A stretch of 34,709 nucleotides of DNA. Source: an uncultured Gemmatimonadota bacterium (GTDB taxonomy: Bacteria; Gemmatimonadota; Gemmatimonadetes; Gemmatimonadales; Gemmatimonadaceae). Position numbers and translations under genes: made by a program. Below the pieces are notes generated by a model. That model worked only from the letters and a program-made list of their open reading frames with translations. It did not search any database and was not told the origin of the DNA. Shown here in pieces: positions 33,976 to 34,709 of the stretch. The stretch's first letter is position 1; the number at the start of each line of letters is the position of its first letter. The stretch lies in contig CAITQY010000050.1 of NCBI GenBank assembly GCA_903894655.1, positions 1 through 34,709 of the forward strand. Reading direction: 5' to 3'.

Positions 33976-34709
33976 GTGCATCCGATCCGCTTTCGCGACT
34001 GCTTTCGCTCCACCCGTTCCCTGATCGCCGGTCTCACGGCGTTCGCCGCCGTACCGGCGTCTGCGCCCGCGCTGCTGGCCCAGGGAGCCACCCCGCCGGC
34101 CACGGCGACCACACCGGCGGCCACCGTGCCCGTTGACCCCCGTCTCGAGAAGCTGAAGGCCGAGGCGCTGGTCATGGTCGAATCCCGCGCCAAGCAGGTG
34201 CAGGAGATCGTGGACATGCTCTTCTCGTTCCAGGAGCTCGGCTTCCAGGAGTTCGAGTCGCAGCGCTACATCACCACGCTGCTGGCCAAGGAAGGCTTCA
34301 CCATCGAGAAGGGCGTGGCGGGTATGCCGTCGTCGTGGACGGCCAAGTGGAGCTACGGCACCGGCAAGCCGGAGATCTCGCTCGGCTCCGACGTGGACGG
34401 CATTCCGCAGGCCAGCAACAAGCCGGGCGTGGGCTACCGCGATCCGATGGTGAGCGGCGGCCCGGGACATGGCGAAGGGCACAACGCCGGTCAGGCCGTG
34501 AACATCGTGGCGTCGATCGTCGTGAAGCAGCTCATGCAGCGCGACAAGATCAACGGCACGCTGCTGCTGTGGCCGGGCATCGCCGAAGAACAGATGGCGG
34601 GCAAGGCGTTTCTGGTGCGCTCGGGGCTGTTCAAGAACACTGATGTCACGCTGTTCACGCACGTCGGCAACGATCTCGGCGTGTCGTGGGGAGCCAGCGG
34701 TTCGAGCGC
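33976..34709 (+). CDS. M20 (AbgB-like) metallopeptidase/amidohydrolase, 3' end cut off
   Basis: The frame opens at GTG 33976 with GGGAG at 33965-33969 (6-base spacer) and runs without a stop to the window edge, giving about 244 residues. A signal peptide is visible (basic HPIRFRD, core LIAGLTAFAAVPASAPALL, then AQ), and the mature chain starts after a Pro/Ala/Thr linker. The M20D metal site can be read: LGSDVDGIPQ, then GHGEGHNAG and the catalytic acid pair GIAEEQMAG. The text resembles AbgB (p-aminobenzoyl-glutamate hydrolase subunit). It probably removes an acyl group from an amino acid or peptide in the periplasm. It is divergent from the outer-membrane barrel gene, with 187 bases between the starts. 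Confidence 0.9.
   Translation, partial: MHPIRFRDCFRSTRSLIAGLTAFAAVPASAPALLAQGATPPATATTPAATVPVDPRLEKLKAEALVMVESRAKQVQEIVDMLFSFQELGFQEFESQRYITTLLAKEGFTIEKGVAGMPSSWTAKWSYGTGKPEISLGSDVDGIPQASNKPGVGYRDPMVSGGPGHGEGHNAGQAVNIVASIVVKQLMQRDKINGTLLLWPGIAEEQMAGKAFLVRSGLFKNTDVTLFTHVGNDLGVSWGASGSS

Noticed and set aside
33789..34217. Upstream extension of the outer-membrane barrel frame
   Set aside because: It would place a signal peptide in the middle of the protein and overlaps the M20 gene on the other strand.

Overview
This 34.7 kb window is a densely coded, GC-rich stretch of bacterial chromosome. Most genes encode exported proteins: signal peptides ending in A-x-A, two lipoproteins, outer-membrane barrels and many hydrolases. 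The style (tandem secreted amidohydrolases, large secreted peptidases, short intergenic gaps, TTG/GTG starts) resembles Gemmatimonadota. That placement is inference from style; no rRNA or marker gene is present. I saw no tRNA, rRNA, insertion sequence, CRISPR array or prophage.

Layout. 1-906 is the 3' part of an OprB-like porin. 903-4109 is a minus-strand run: an unknown protein, an alpha/beta hydrolase, a secreted protein built of two similar halves, a J-domain/KTSC protein and a YbjQ-type UPF0145 protein. 4323-12211 is a plus-strand gene train: small secreted protein, ankyrin-repeat protein, copper amine oxidase and a 1312-residue secreted protein. That last protein joins a putative Cys-His-Asp domain, an S9 peptidase and a beta-lactamase-family serine hydrolase, and it starts directly after the amine oxidase stop. 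12221-20675 is a minus-strand block: a glycosidase-like protein, a DUF952-DUF985 protein and two translationally coupled amidohydrolase-fold proteins. 20938-22629 is a lipoprotein GH10 xylanase, and 22715-24742 is a secreted amidase.

25108-31141 runs on the plus strand: a YHYH lipoprotein, a receiver-domain protein with an unrecognised output domain, an alpha/beta hydrolase, a low-GC membrane protein, a FUSC-type transporter and an ArsC/Spx-like protein. 31194-33788 (minus) is a large outer-membrane barrel, divergent from a truncated M20 (AbgB-like) peptidase that runs off the right edge.

The common theme is extracytoplasmic breakdown of peptides, amides, amines and polysaccharides, with porin, barrel and efflux components for transport. 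The most unusual items are the triple-hydrolase fusion and its gene train, the amidohydrolase-fold domains that have lost their metal ligands, the J-domain/KTSC fusion, a low-GC membrane gene, and several intergenic inverted repeats including a G-quadruplex motif between divergent genes.
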